In this document: positions 1 to 6,255 of the stretch, piece after piece | Layout: each line of letters opens with the position of its first letter | Numbering within the stretch: position 1 is the stretch's first letter | The notes under the pieces: model-generated | What the model was told of the DNA's origin: nothing | Database searches by the model: none | What the model saw: the letters and a program-made list of their open reading frames with translations, nothing else | Assembly: GCA_019308645.1 (NCBI GenBank) | Contig: JAFDHR010000174.1 | Location: 1 to 6,282, forward strand | Length of the DNA: 6,282 bases | Direction of reading: 5' to 3' | Origin: Deltaproteobacteria bacterium | Lineage (GTDB): Bacteria > Desulfobacterota > DSM-4660 > Desulfatiglandales > B25-G16 | Translations under genes and position numbers: made by a program

Positions 1-431
1 TCAAGAATCCCCCCAACCTCTCCTGCAGCAACTAAATTGACAAACAAGGAATCAAACACTGTAGGATGTTTGCCTAAAGCATCTGCTAAGGTTGAGCCAC
101 CCTCCACATCCTTTGTTATCTGTTTGAGCATATTCCTAAACGTCTTATTCTCTGTCTGCTCCCCCAGAATATTCAATCCCTGAACAAGAGGAAGGCCAGC
201 ATCAATCATTGTGGAGAACTGCCTGGTAAAGATAACAAGGTCTTTATTAGTGACCTTGGGTTGCATAAATGAAATATTTTCAAAAAGGTCTTTAGGCTTT
301 TGTTTGAGTTTCTTAACTTCGATATCCCTCTTCTTCAGCTGTATCCTTGCTATCCTTTCATCAGCAGCCTCGAGTTCACCTTTTAAGGGACGCCCCTTTT
401 TGCTCTTGCCAGCCCATACATAAATAGGCAT
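1..431 (-). CDS. pilC: Type IV pilus inner-membrane platform protein PilC, N-terminal part (cut by window edge)
   Basis: Reading the minus strand from the ATG at 431-429 gives 143 uninterrupted codons running off the left edge, so only the N-terminal third of a roughly 400-residue family is present. Seen: an N-terminal start MPIYVWAGKSKKGRPLKGEL, then FTRQFSTMIDAGLPL at residues 68-82, EGGSTLADAL at 110-119, and a segment ending AAGEVGGIL at 135-143. These are hallmarks of the first GspF/T2SSF domain. From family knowledge, PilC is the polytopic inner-membrane platform on which the PilB and PilT ATPases act during pilus assembly and retraction. The PilC-type N-terminus and the TRQFSTMIDAGLPL box favour PilC over the secretion paralogue GspF, although a short N-terminal fragment cannot fully exclude GspF. 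The start is fixed by an AGGAGG box 7 nt upstream. It is transcribed divergently from groE, so pilB/pilT are not upstream of it here. Confidence 0.93.
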   Translation of the reverse strand, partial: MPIYVWAGKSKKGRPLKGELEAADERIARIQLKKRDIEVKKLKQKPKDLFENISFMQPKVTNKDLVIFTRQFSTMIDAGLPLVQGLNILGEQTENKTFRNMLKQITKDVEGGSTLADALGKHPTVFDSLFVNLVAAGEVGGIL

Positions 432-438
432 GATTCGT

Positions 439-444
439 CCTCCT
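439..444 (-). promoter_or_regulatory. Ribosome binding site of pilC
   Basis: The minus strand reads AGGAGG here, 7 nt before the ATG at 431. This is an ideal Shine-Dalgarno distance and decides the pilC start. Confidence 0.85.
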
Positions 445-586
445 GTCTATTTACATTAAATTTATTCAGCAGTTGTTGAAGATTAGCTTAATTATGTTCA
501 GAGGTCATGTCAAGAAATCTCTTTTACTTCCACAATTAGCCCCTAAAATAAAAGGATTTTTAAATAATTATCAAACTAATCCGCCA

Positions 587-639
587 GAAAATATTTTTTT
601 AAATCGAGGGCTTGACATTTTTATTTTAGTCATTATCCT
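587..639 (+). promoter_or_regulatory. Predicted groES-groEL promoter with an AT-rich upstream tract
   Basis: A perfect -35 hexamer TTGACA at 612-617 is followed after 16 bp by TATCCT at 634-639 (4 of 6 matches to TATAAT). The start of transcription would fall near 646, giving a leader of about 35 nt. The A/T-only run at about 588-604 sits where an UP element would contact the RNA polymerase alpha subunit. The -35 also reads CTTGACA, which partly resembles heat-shock sigma32 -35 boxes (CTTGAAA), but I see no matching CCCCAT-type -10. No CIRCE inverted repeat (TTAGCACTC-N9-GAGTGCTAA) is visible between 432 and 680, so HrcA control by that element is not supported. The promoter call is by eye only. 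Confidence 0.6.
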
Positions 640-670
640 TTTTAGGTATCTGTAATTTCAAACGAAAAAA

Positions 671-676
671 AGGAGG
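671..676 (+). promoter_or_regulatory. Ribosome binding site of groES
   Basis: AGGAGG lies 4 nt before the ATG at 681. A GTG at 678 in the same frame is only 1 nt from the box and is too close to be used, so 681 is the start. This also gives the [11 protein letters not shown]-terminus typical of GroES. Confidence 0.8.
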
Positions 677-680
677 AGTG

Positions 681-943
681 ATGAAAATTCAGCCACTGCA
701 TGACCGGGTAATTGTAAAAAGGGTTGAAGAGGAAGAAACAACCAAAGGTGGTATCATAATTCCTGATACAGCCAAAGAAAAACCAATGGAAGGAATCGTT
801 GTTGCTGTTGGAAGCGGAAAGACTGGGGAAGAGGGAGAAAAAAAGATACCTTTAGAGGTTAATATGCTGGAACTGATATCAAAATAGATGGCGAAGACCA
901 CCTTATCATGAAAGAAGAAGATATTATTGCTATTGTTAAATAA
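681..943 (+). pseudogene. groES: GroES co-chaperonin, disrupted by a 28-nt internal deletion and frameshift
   Basis: The first 60 codons are a normal GroES (Cpn10): [15 protein letters not shown], then the mobile loop that docks on GroEL (GGIIIPDTA at residues 23-31), up to KKIPLEV at 54-60. The frame then reads NMLELISK and stops at 885-887, giving 68 residues instead of the usual 94-97. The missing C-terminus continues in another frame from 863 ([10 protein letters not shown] and onward to IMKEEDIIAIVK) with a stop at 941-943. Between the two parts the conserved core segment (about nine residues, resembling VGDRVLFGK) is absent. Adding back 28 nt restores one frame of exactly 96 residues, so the simplest explanation is a 28-nt deletion with its junction at about 860-863. 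The truncated product keeps the mobile loop but lacks a core strand and the C-terminus needed for the heptamer, so it should not form a lid. It shares an operon with an intact groEL. Alternatives are a misassembly, or a functional second groES elsewhere. Confidence 0.88.
860..863 (+). other. Deletion junction inside groES
   Basis: Frame 1 is good up to GTT (858-860) and the frame that encodes the C-terminus is good from TAT (863-865). The two bases AA at 861-862 lie at the join. By comparison with ordinary GroES, 28 nt are missing here. An A-rich end on both sides of the lost segment (a Lys codon before and after) would have offered a 2-3 nt microhomology, but that cannot be seen in this allele. 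Confidence 0.75.
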
Positions 944-960
944 TTATTTTTATTTTTTAA

Positions 961-2622
<1,662 letters not shown>

Positions 2623-2653
2623 TTGTAAAAAAAATAGCTGGGATTTTACCCTT

Positions 2654-2687
2654 AAGGCGACCAATCAGTAATTGGTCGCCTTTTTTT
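2654..2687 (+). terminator. Rho-independent terminator of the groE operon
   Basis: A perfect 10-bp stem, GGCGACCAAT (2656-2665) and ATTGGTCGCC (2671-2680), encloses the 5-nt loop CAGTA and is followed by seven T residues (2681-2687). AA at 2654-2655 can pair with the first two Ts to extend the stem. It begins 31 nt after the groEL stop. With an A-rich left flank and a T-rich right flank it may work on both strands, but nothing on the minus strand nearby needs it. Confidence 0.95.
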
Positions 2688-2712
2688 ATGTCTCAATCAA
2701 GATAAAATAGTT

Positions 2713-2718
2713 TATAAT
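2713..2718 (+). promoter_or_regulatory. Possible -10 element upstream of comF
   Basis: A perfect TATAAT sits between the groE terminator and comF, 105 bp before the comF ATG. A separate promoter is expected here because the terminator isolates comF. However, the hexamer 16 bp upstream (TCTCAA at 2691-2696) is a poor -35, so the call is weak. A weak, partly mismatched hairpin, GGCGC (2734-2738) with GTGCC (2753-2757), would fall in the leader. Confidence 0.3.
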
Positions 2719-2823
2719 GGATTGAGAGATTTCGGCGCACTATTCCATATGGGTGCCAAAAACTTACATTCCCAAAAAACTTGATATTTCCATAACTTAG
2801 GGAGTTTTCGAGATAACGCAGTA

Positions 2824-3561
2824 ATGAAATTCCTTTCTCAATTAATTGACATTATCTATCCTCCACGCTGCCATATCTGTAATCGGTTCTTGACTACCGA
2901 TGAAAGGCTCCTCTCGTCATTTCATTTATGTTCTATCTGTTTAGCTAGCCTTACCCCTATTACCCATCCGATGTGTACTGTCTGCGGTCTGCCTTTCCCA
3001 ACCTCAACAGGATCAGATCATCTCTGCGAAAATTGTCTTCGCAAAAGGCCCTGGTATGATTTCCTCCGATCACCTTATCTTTACTCAGGCCCACTTGTGA
3101 AATCCATACAAAGATTCAAATACAACATGGAAACTCACCTAATGTCGTCTCTTGGACACCTGCTTTCCTCCTTTGCCAAAGAATGGATACCTAATCTAAC
3201 GGATTGTGTAATTATCCCTGTACCTCTCCACAGACGCAGACTCAGAGAAAGAGGCTTCAACCAGAGTCTTTTGTTGGCCAGGATACTGGCCTCAGACCTC
3301 GGGAATCAATTAGATTATCTATCCCTTATCAGGAACAGATATACGCAAGCGCAGACAGGTCTGAAGAAAAAAGAAAGGAGAAAAAATGTTAAAAATGCCT
3401 TTTCCATTATACATCCTGAGGCTATCAAGCATAAAAAGATACTATTGGTTGATGATGTCTTTACAACCGGGCATACCGTGAATGAATGCGCACGAACCCT
3501 AAAAAAATCAGGTGCTACAACTGTTATTTGTCTCACAATGGCCAGAGCTCTGGTTAATTGA
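2824..3561 (+). CDS. comF: ComF/GntX-family phosphoribosyltransferase-like protein
   Basis: A complete 245-residue ComF-family protein. The N-terminus carries four CxxC-type pairs (C16/C19, C36/C39, C51/C54, C68/C71), which make the double zinc-ribbon region of the family. The C-terminal half is a type I phosphoribosyltransferase fold. It has the family box RERGFNQ at 141-147, QTGLKKKERRKNVKNAF at 177-193, and the PRPP-binding loop ILLVDDVFTTGHTV at 206-219 with its paired acidic residues D210-D211. In naturally competent bacteria ComF is needed for DNA uptake. In many others, such as E. coli GntX/YhgH, the role is linked to using DNA as nutrient or is simply unknown, and the phosphoribosyl substrate is not established. 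No other competence gene is next to it, although pilC of the type IV pilus lies 2.4 kb away on the other strand. No good Shine-Dalgarno box precedes the ATG; the start is chosen because FLSQLIDIIYPPRC is the normal family N-terminus. Confidence 0.93.
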   Translation: MKFLSQLIDIIYPPRCHICNRFLTTDERLLSSFHLCSICLASLTPITHPMCTVCGLPFPTSTGSDHLCENCLRKRPWYDFLRSPYLYSGPLVKSIQRFKYNMETHLMSSLGHLLSSFAKEWIPNLTDCVIIPVPLHRRRLRERGFNQSLLLARILASDLGNQLDYLSLIRNRYTQAQTGLKKKERRKNVKNAFSIIHPEAIKHKKILLVDDVFTTGHTVNECARTLKKSGATTVICLTMARALVN

Positions 3562-3616
3562 AAATGAAATGGTAAATTAGATACGCTGTTACACATCCAA
3601 AAAAGGTTGCAATCCA

Positions 3617-3622
3617 TATAAT
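3617..3622 (+). promoter_or_regulatory. Possible -10 element before the ATPase/HTH/rfaE2 cluster
   Basis: A perfect TATAAT lies in the 103-bp gap between the comF stop and the likely ATPase start at 3665. No acceptable -35 is seen at 16-18 bp upstream. No terminator follows comF, so read-through from comF is equally possible. Confidence 0.28.
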
Positions 3623-3664
3623 CAACTGTTAACCTAATTGCACTTTATTTTCCTAAAATGGCCA

Positions 3665-4624
3665 ATGATTGAACAAGGACAAATAAATAAATCTAAAGCA
3701 GTAAATAATCATATAATTGCAATTGGTGGTGGGAAAGGGGGTACTGGTAAAAGCCTTATTACTGCAACTATAGGCATCTGTTTGGCTAATAGAGGCAATA
3801 GTGTTCTTCTCATAGATGCTGATTTGGGAACAGCTAATCTTCATACCTTTTTGGGATTAAAACCTCCGAAACAAGGCCTATCTGATTTTGTTAGCAAAAA
3901 AGGATCAACTATTTCTGGTATCATAACAAAGACAGGGATAAATAATCTTAAATTAATTTCAGGGGCTAATGATATGATTGGGATCGCTAATCTATCCTAT
4001 GGACAAAAGATAAAGGTATTGAACAATATCAAGAAACTGAATTATAGATACATCTTGATAGATCTTGGTCCTGGGACATCTTTTAATATCCTCGACTTTT
4101 TTTTAATCTCCAATTGTGGTATTCTCATAACATCACCGGAACCCACATCCATCGAGAATACATATCGCTTTATAAAGGGGCTTCTTTTTCGCCATTTAAG
4201 AAAGACTATTAGTAAAGAAGTGGTGAGATCCCTCATAGACAATGGGATCAGGCAGAGGAATGGGCACAAATTCGAGTCAGTTTTTGATCTCCTGGAAACT
4301 ATAGAAACAATCGAACCAAGGCTTGGAGATACTATATCAGGCTATCTCTCAACCTTAGATATCAAATTAATTGTTAACCAGGTGCGCACAAGCAAAGACA
4401 GGGCCATAGGGCAACAGATGGCTATCGCGGCCAAGAAACACTTTGGCATCCCGATTGATTTCTTGGGAAATGTAGGCCATGATACTAAAATTTGGAAAGG
4501 CATACGCCAGAAAAAACCACTCATGGCTTATCTGCCCTATTCTAAAGCATTTAATGAACTTACTGAAATTACTCAAGAAATATCACCTCGTTATCAATTA
4601 GGATTAGACTTTCCTGCTGATTAA
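3665..4624 (+). CDS. ParA/MinD-superfamily P-loop ATPase (FlhG/MRP-like)
   Basis: A 319-residue ATPase of the deviant-Walker-A (SIMIBI) class. Seen from the ATG at 3665: HIIAIGGGKGGTGKSLI with the Walker A loop GGGKGGTGKS at 21-30 including both the signature lysine K24 and K29; the switch I region LLIDADLGTANLH at 48-60 with D51; and Walker B YILIDLGPGTS at 129-139 with D133. The C-terminal part, LIVNQVR followed by GIPIDFLGNVGHD and KKPLMAYLPYSKAF, resembles FlhG/MinD. Such proteins dimerise on ATP and position or switch partners at the membrane or nucleoid. A polar, helical stretch between Walker B and LIVNQVR (residues about 160-230) is longer than in MinD. No C-terminal amphipathic MinD membrane helix is obvious. 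No flagellar gene is nearby, so FlhG itself is doubtful. The gene is followed after 27 bp by the HTH gene, its likely partner. Start: an in-frame TTG at 3638 would add nine residues, and neither start has a clear ribosome binding site; the ATG is preferred. Confidence 0.85.
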   Translation: MIEQGQINKSKAVNNHIIAIGGGKGGTGKSLITATIGICLANRGNSVLLIDADLGTANLHTFLGLKPPKQGLSDFVSKKGSTISGIITKTGINNLKLISGANDMIGIANLSYGQKIKVLNNIKKLNYRYILIDLGPGTSFNILDFFLISNCGILITSPEPTSIENTYRFIKGLLFRHLRKTISKEVVRSLIDNGIRQRNGHKFESVFDLLETIETIEPRLGDTISGYLSTLDIKLIVNQVRTSKDRAIGQQMAIAAKKHFGIPIDFLGNVGHDTKIWKGIRQKKPLMAYLPYSKAFNELTEITQEISPRYQLGLDFPAD

Positions 4625-4651
4625 ATTGTTTAACTAACCATCTGGCAGTTC

Positions 4652-5317
4652 ATGAAGCGATTAGGCGAGCAAAACTATTATAATTTACTTGACATTTCTC
4701 CTAAGGCCTCTTTTGGGGAAGTTCGATCTGCATACGATCAAGCAATGAACACATACTCAAACGATTCTATTTCCACCTATTCACTGTTTACACAAAAGGA
4801 GAGGGAGCTAATCCTTTCCCGTTTGGCTGAAGCATACAAAACCCTGACCGACAGCGAGCTCAGAAAAGAATACAATCATTTTTTACTTGAAACGGGCGAG
4901 TTTTCCCCTCAGGAAATCGCATTTTCACCGCTGGAAGATTCTAATATCACCGAAGGTAGGCTCGTGGAGGTAAGTGTAGAAAGCCTTACCCAAAAGGAAA
5001 AAAAGGCAGAGAACGAGAGTTTACCTTCTAACAGAAACTTTACCCTCTTCGACAGCCAAAATTCTGTAACTGGGAAAGACATTAAAACGATTAGAAGAAC
5101 TAAAGAAATGGGCCTTGAAGAAATATTCAAACAAACGAATATACCACGAGAAACATTAGAAGATATTGAGGAAGAACGTTTTGAAAAGCTCCCAGCCCTT
5201 GTCTATCTTAAAGGATTTTTAAAGACCTACGCTAAAATACTACAAGTTAATCAGACCGAAATGGTGGATGGATACGTGAAAAGGTATCTCGAATGGAAGA
5301 ATACCTATCAAAAATAA
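4652..5317 (+). CDS. J-like domain fused to a RodZ-type helix-turn-helix (HTH_25) domain
   Basis: A 221-residue two-part protein. Residues 8-78 (NYYNLLDISPKASFGEVRSAY, then AEAYKTLTDSELRKEYN) follow the DnaJ J-domain pattern, but the HPD tripeptide needed to stimulate Hsp70 is replaced by S36-N37-D38, so this is a J-like, probably non-catalytic, domain. Residues 79-138 are a polar linker. Residues 139-212 match the cytoplasmic HTH of RodZ: IKTIRRTKEMGLEEIFKQT, then LEDIEEERFEKLPALVYLKG and FLKTYAKILQV. RodZ itself has a transmembrane helix and a periplasmic domain. None is present here, and the protein ends shortly after the HTH, so it looks cytosolic. From family knowledge, RodZ HTH domains bind the actin-like MreB, while other HTH_25 proteins may bind DNA; which applies here is open. 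It lies 27 bp after the ATPase and overlaps rfaE2 by 25 nt, so the three are probably one transcription unit. The Shine-Dalgarno box is weak. Confidence 0.82.
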   Translation: MKRLGEQNYYNLLDISPKASFGEVRSAYDQAMNTYSNDSISTYSLFTQKERELILSRLAEAYKTLTDSELRKEYNHFLLETGEFSPQEIAFSPLEDSNITEGRLVEVSVESLTQKEKKAENESLPSNRNFTLFDSQNSVTGKDIKTIRRTKEMGLEEIFKQTNIPRETLEDIEEERFEKLPALVYLKGFLKTYAKILQVNQTEMVDGYVKRYLEWKNTYQK

Positions 5318-5793
5318 AAAACCAATCAGAAATGAAAAAGGTAGTGGAAAAAGCGAAAGGCGAAGGTAAAAAAATAGTTTTTACCAATGGCTGTTTTGAT
5401 ATACTTCATCAAGGTCACGTGCGTTATCTTTCCGAAGCCAAGAAGTGCGGAGATTACCTGATAGTTGGTTTAAATAGTGATCGATCTATTAGAAACATAA
5501 AAGGAACTAATCGTCCCTTCATGACTGAGGCAGCAAGGGCGGAATTGCTTGCCGCTCTCTGTTTTGTTGATGGGGTGGTTATTTTTAATGAGGAAGACCC
5601 TCTTGCCATAATCAAATATCTCCAACCTCACATTTTAGTAAAAGGCGCGGACTGGGCTGAAGATAAAATTATAGGGGCTGAATTCGTTAAAAAAACAGGG
5701 GGGGAGGTTAAACGAGTACCCCTTATCCCAAATATTTCCACTTCGGATATTATTCAGCGAATTATTGATCTCAATTCTGCTCAAAATAGCTAA
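5293..5793 (+). CDS. rfaE2: D-glycero-beta-D-manno-heptose 1-phosphate adenylyltransferase (RfaE domain II / HldE C-terminal type)
   Basis: A complete 166-residue nucleotidyltransferase of the cytidylyltransferase-like family. Seen: TNGCFDILHQGHVRYL at 31-46 with the nucleotide-binding HxGH (H39-H42), LIVGLNSDRSI at 56-66, ILVKGADW at 114-121, and ISTSDII at 148-154, the ISTTxII-like C-terminal box. The enzyme transfers AMP from ATP to heptose 1-phosphate, giving ADP-heptose for the LPS inner core, in the cytosol. It corresponds to the C-terminal half of E. coli HldE; the sugar-kinase half is absent, so a separate hldA/rfaE1 is expected elsewhere. The ATG lies inside the end of the upstream gene (25-nt overlap in another frame), with AAGG at 5281-5284 as a modest ribosome binding site, which suggests translational coupling. 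An internal ATG at 5332 would start too close to the nucleotide-binding core, so 5293 is preferred. Confidence 0.95.
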   Translation: MEEYLSKIKNQSEMKKVVEKAKGEGKKIVFTNGCFDILHQGHVRYLSEAKKCGDYLIVGLNSDRSIRNIKGTNRPFMTEAARAELLAALCFVDGVVIFNEEDPLAIIKYLQPHILVKGADWAEDKIIGAEFVKKTGGEVKRVPLIPNISTSDIIQRIIDLNSAQNS

Positions 5794-5804
5794 GGCAAGG
5801 CAGC

Positions 5805-5819
5805 TACCTTATTAAGGTA
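5805..5819. repeat. Perfect 7-bp palindrome between rfaE2 and the tRNA
   Basis: TACCTTA, one T, then TAAGGTA forms a 15-nt inverted repeat 11 nt after the rfaE2 stop. As RNA it could form a 5-bp stem with a 5-nt loop. The next T-run (5829-5833) is about 10 nt further on, so it is a poor intrinsic terminator. It could instead be a protein-binding site near the tRNA promoter. Function unknown. Confidence 0.4.
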
Positions 5820-5840
5820 AAGCGGTTATTTTTAGCATGT

Positions 5841-5917
5841 GCGCCCATAGCTCAGCTGGATAGAGTAACGGACTACGAATCCGTAGGTCGGGTGTTCGAA
5901 TCACCCTGGGCGCACCA
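5841..5917 (+). tRNA. tRNA-Arg, anticodon ACG
   Basis: A full cloverleaf of 77 nt. The acceptor stem GCGCCCA (5841-5847) pairs perfectly with TGGGCGC (5907-5913), followed by discriminator A5914 and an encoded CCA (5915-5917). The D stem is GCTC/GAGT with one G-U pair. The anticodon stem ACGGA/TCCGT encloses the loop CTACGAA with anticodon ACG at 5875-5877. A 5-nt variable loop follows, then T stem GGGTG/CACCC with loop TTCGAAT. The A34 would be edited to inosine by TadA, so this tRNA reads CGU, CGC and CGA. It starts 47 bp after rfaE2, and no neighbouring tRNA is present. Confidence 0.98.
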
Positions 5918-6013
5918 TTTTGTTCTAAAACTTTACAGCTTTCAGTAACGAATTCTCGAGCCGTATAGTTAGCTTGCCTTGAGCGTGCCGAAGGGAATCC
6001 TACTGGGCGCACC
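5898..6013 (+). repeat. Partial direct duplication of the tRNA-Arg 3' end
   Basis: The last bases of the tRNA, GAATC-ACC-CTGGGCGCACC (5898-5916), recur at 5995-6013 as GAATC-CTA-CTGGGCGCACC: 16 of 19 identical, with an uninterrupted 11-bp match CTGGGCGCACC. The offset is 97 bp. The second copy has no acceptor 5' half or anticodon arm in front of it, so it is not a second tRNA gene. A tRNA 3' end repeated downstream is what site-specific integrases leave as att sites, but a decayed tandem tRNA would look alike. Confidence 0.7.
5977..5994. repeat. Imperfect palindrome CCTTGAGCGTGCCGAAGG
   Basis: The 18-nt element has complementary CCTT/AAGG ends, two mismatched pairs, then GC/GC pairs, and lies just before the duplicated tRNA 3' end. 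It resembles the dispersed CTTGAGC...TCGAAGGG-type short palindromes that I recall from many environmental Gram-negative genomes, often behind genes. That likeness is from memory and only one copy is in this window. Confidence 0.35.
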
Positions 6014-6023
6014 CGTAACATAA

Positions 6024-6255
6024 TCAATCAATTACATCAAAATATTTATCACCAACTGACAAATTATCCCAAGCCTCGATGAAGTCCCGTAATACTGCAA
6101 TATTCTCTCTCTAAATTCAGAATGAGGACTTAAAATAGGCAATGTAACTCAATTCGATATCACCGCTCACAAAATGAGCAATCGGCAAATCAGCATAATT
6201 TTGTTCTTATTGATTTTTCAATTGAGAATATTTTTTCCACAGTGTATGTTCTTTT
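6024..6255 (-). pseudogene. Possible remnant of an unidentified gene, broken by several frameshifts
   Basis: Read on the minus strand, this tail shows three short protein-like stretches in successive frames that join into one plausible C-terminus. From about 6255 the frame reads TVEKIFSIEKSIRTK. The next, 6206-6120, reads NYADLPIAHFVSGDIELSYI and ends at a TGA. A third frame reads SPHSEF near 6113-6130. The last, 6110-6027, reads RENIAVLRDFIEAWDNLSVG then DKYFDVID, with a TGA at 6026-6024. The frame changes are consistent with small insertions: one base near 6196-6200, one base near 6133-6138, and an extra AG in the AGAGAGAG run at about 6105-6112. I do not recognise the family. Short AT-rich open stretches can arise by chance, so this is a tentative call. 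Confidence 0.35.

Noticed and set aside
211..423. Plus-strand open frame of 70 codons with a hydrophobic stretch
   Set aside because: It lies entirely antisense to the clearly coding pilC.
473..655. Plus-strand open frame of 60 codons upstream of groES
   Set aside because: It begins at a TTG without a ribosome binding site, runs through the groE promoter, and has no recognisable domain.
432..680. CIRCE operator searched for in the groE leader
   Set aside because: No TTAGCACTC/GAGTGCTAA repeat or close variant was found.
678..680. GTG as the groES start
   Set aside because: It is only 1 nt from the AGGAGG box. The next codon, ATG at 681, has workable spacing and the usual N-terminus.
3315..3617. 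Minus-strand open frame of 100 codons opposite comF
   Set aside because: It is a shadow of comF, which has complete family motifs on the plus strand.
5950..5960. Overlapping EcoRI and XhoI sites (GAATTCTCGAG) behind the tRNA, suggestive of a cloning linker
   Set aside because: An 11-base match can occur by chance and no further vector or adapter sequence is visible on either side.
5812..6027. Minus-strand open frame of 71 codons across the tRNA, containing the phrase VIRTPDLRIRSPLLYPAEL
   Set aside because: This is the well-known spurious translation of the antisense of a tRNA gene. The protein-like text comes from the conserved tRNA arms.
6165..6179. Small hairpin GCTCA-CAAAA-TGAGC
   Set aside because: A 5-bp stem without a T-run is common by chance and has no gene end next to it.
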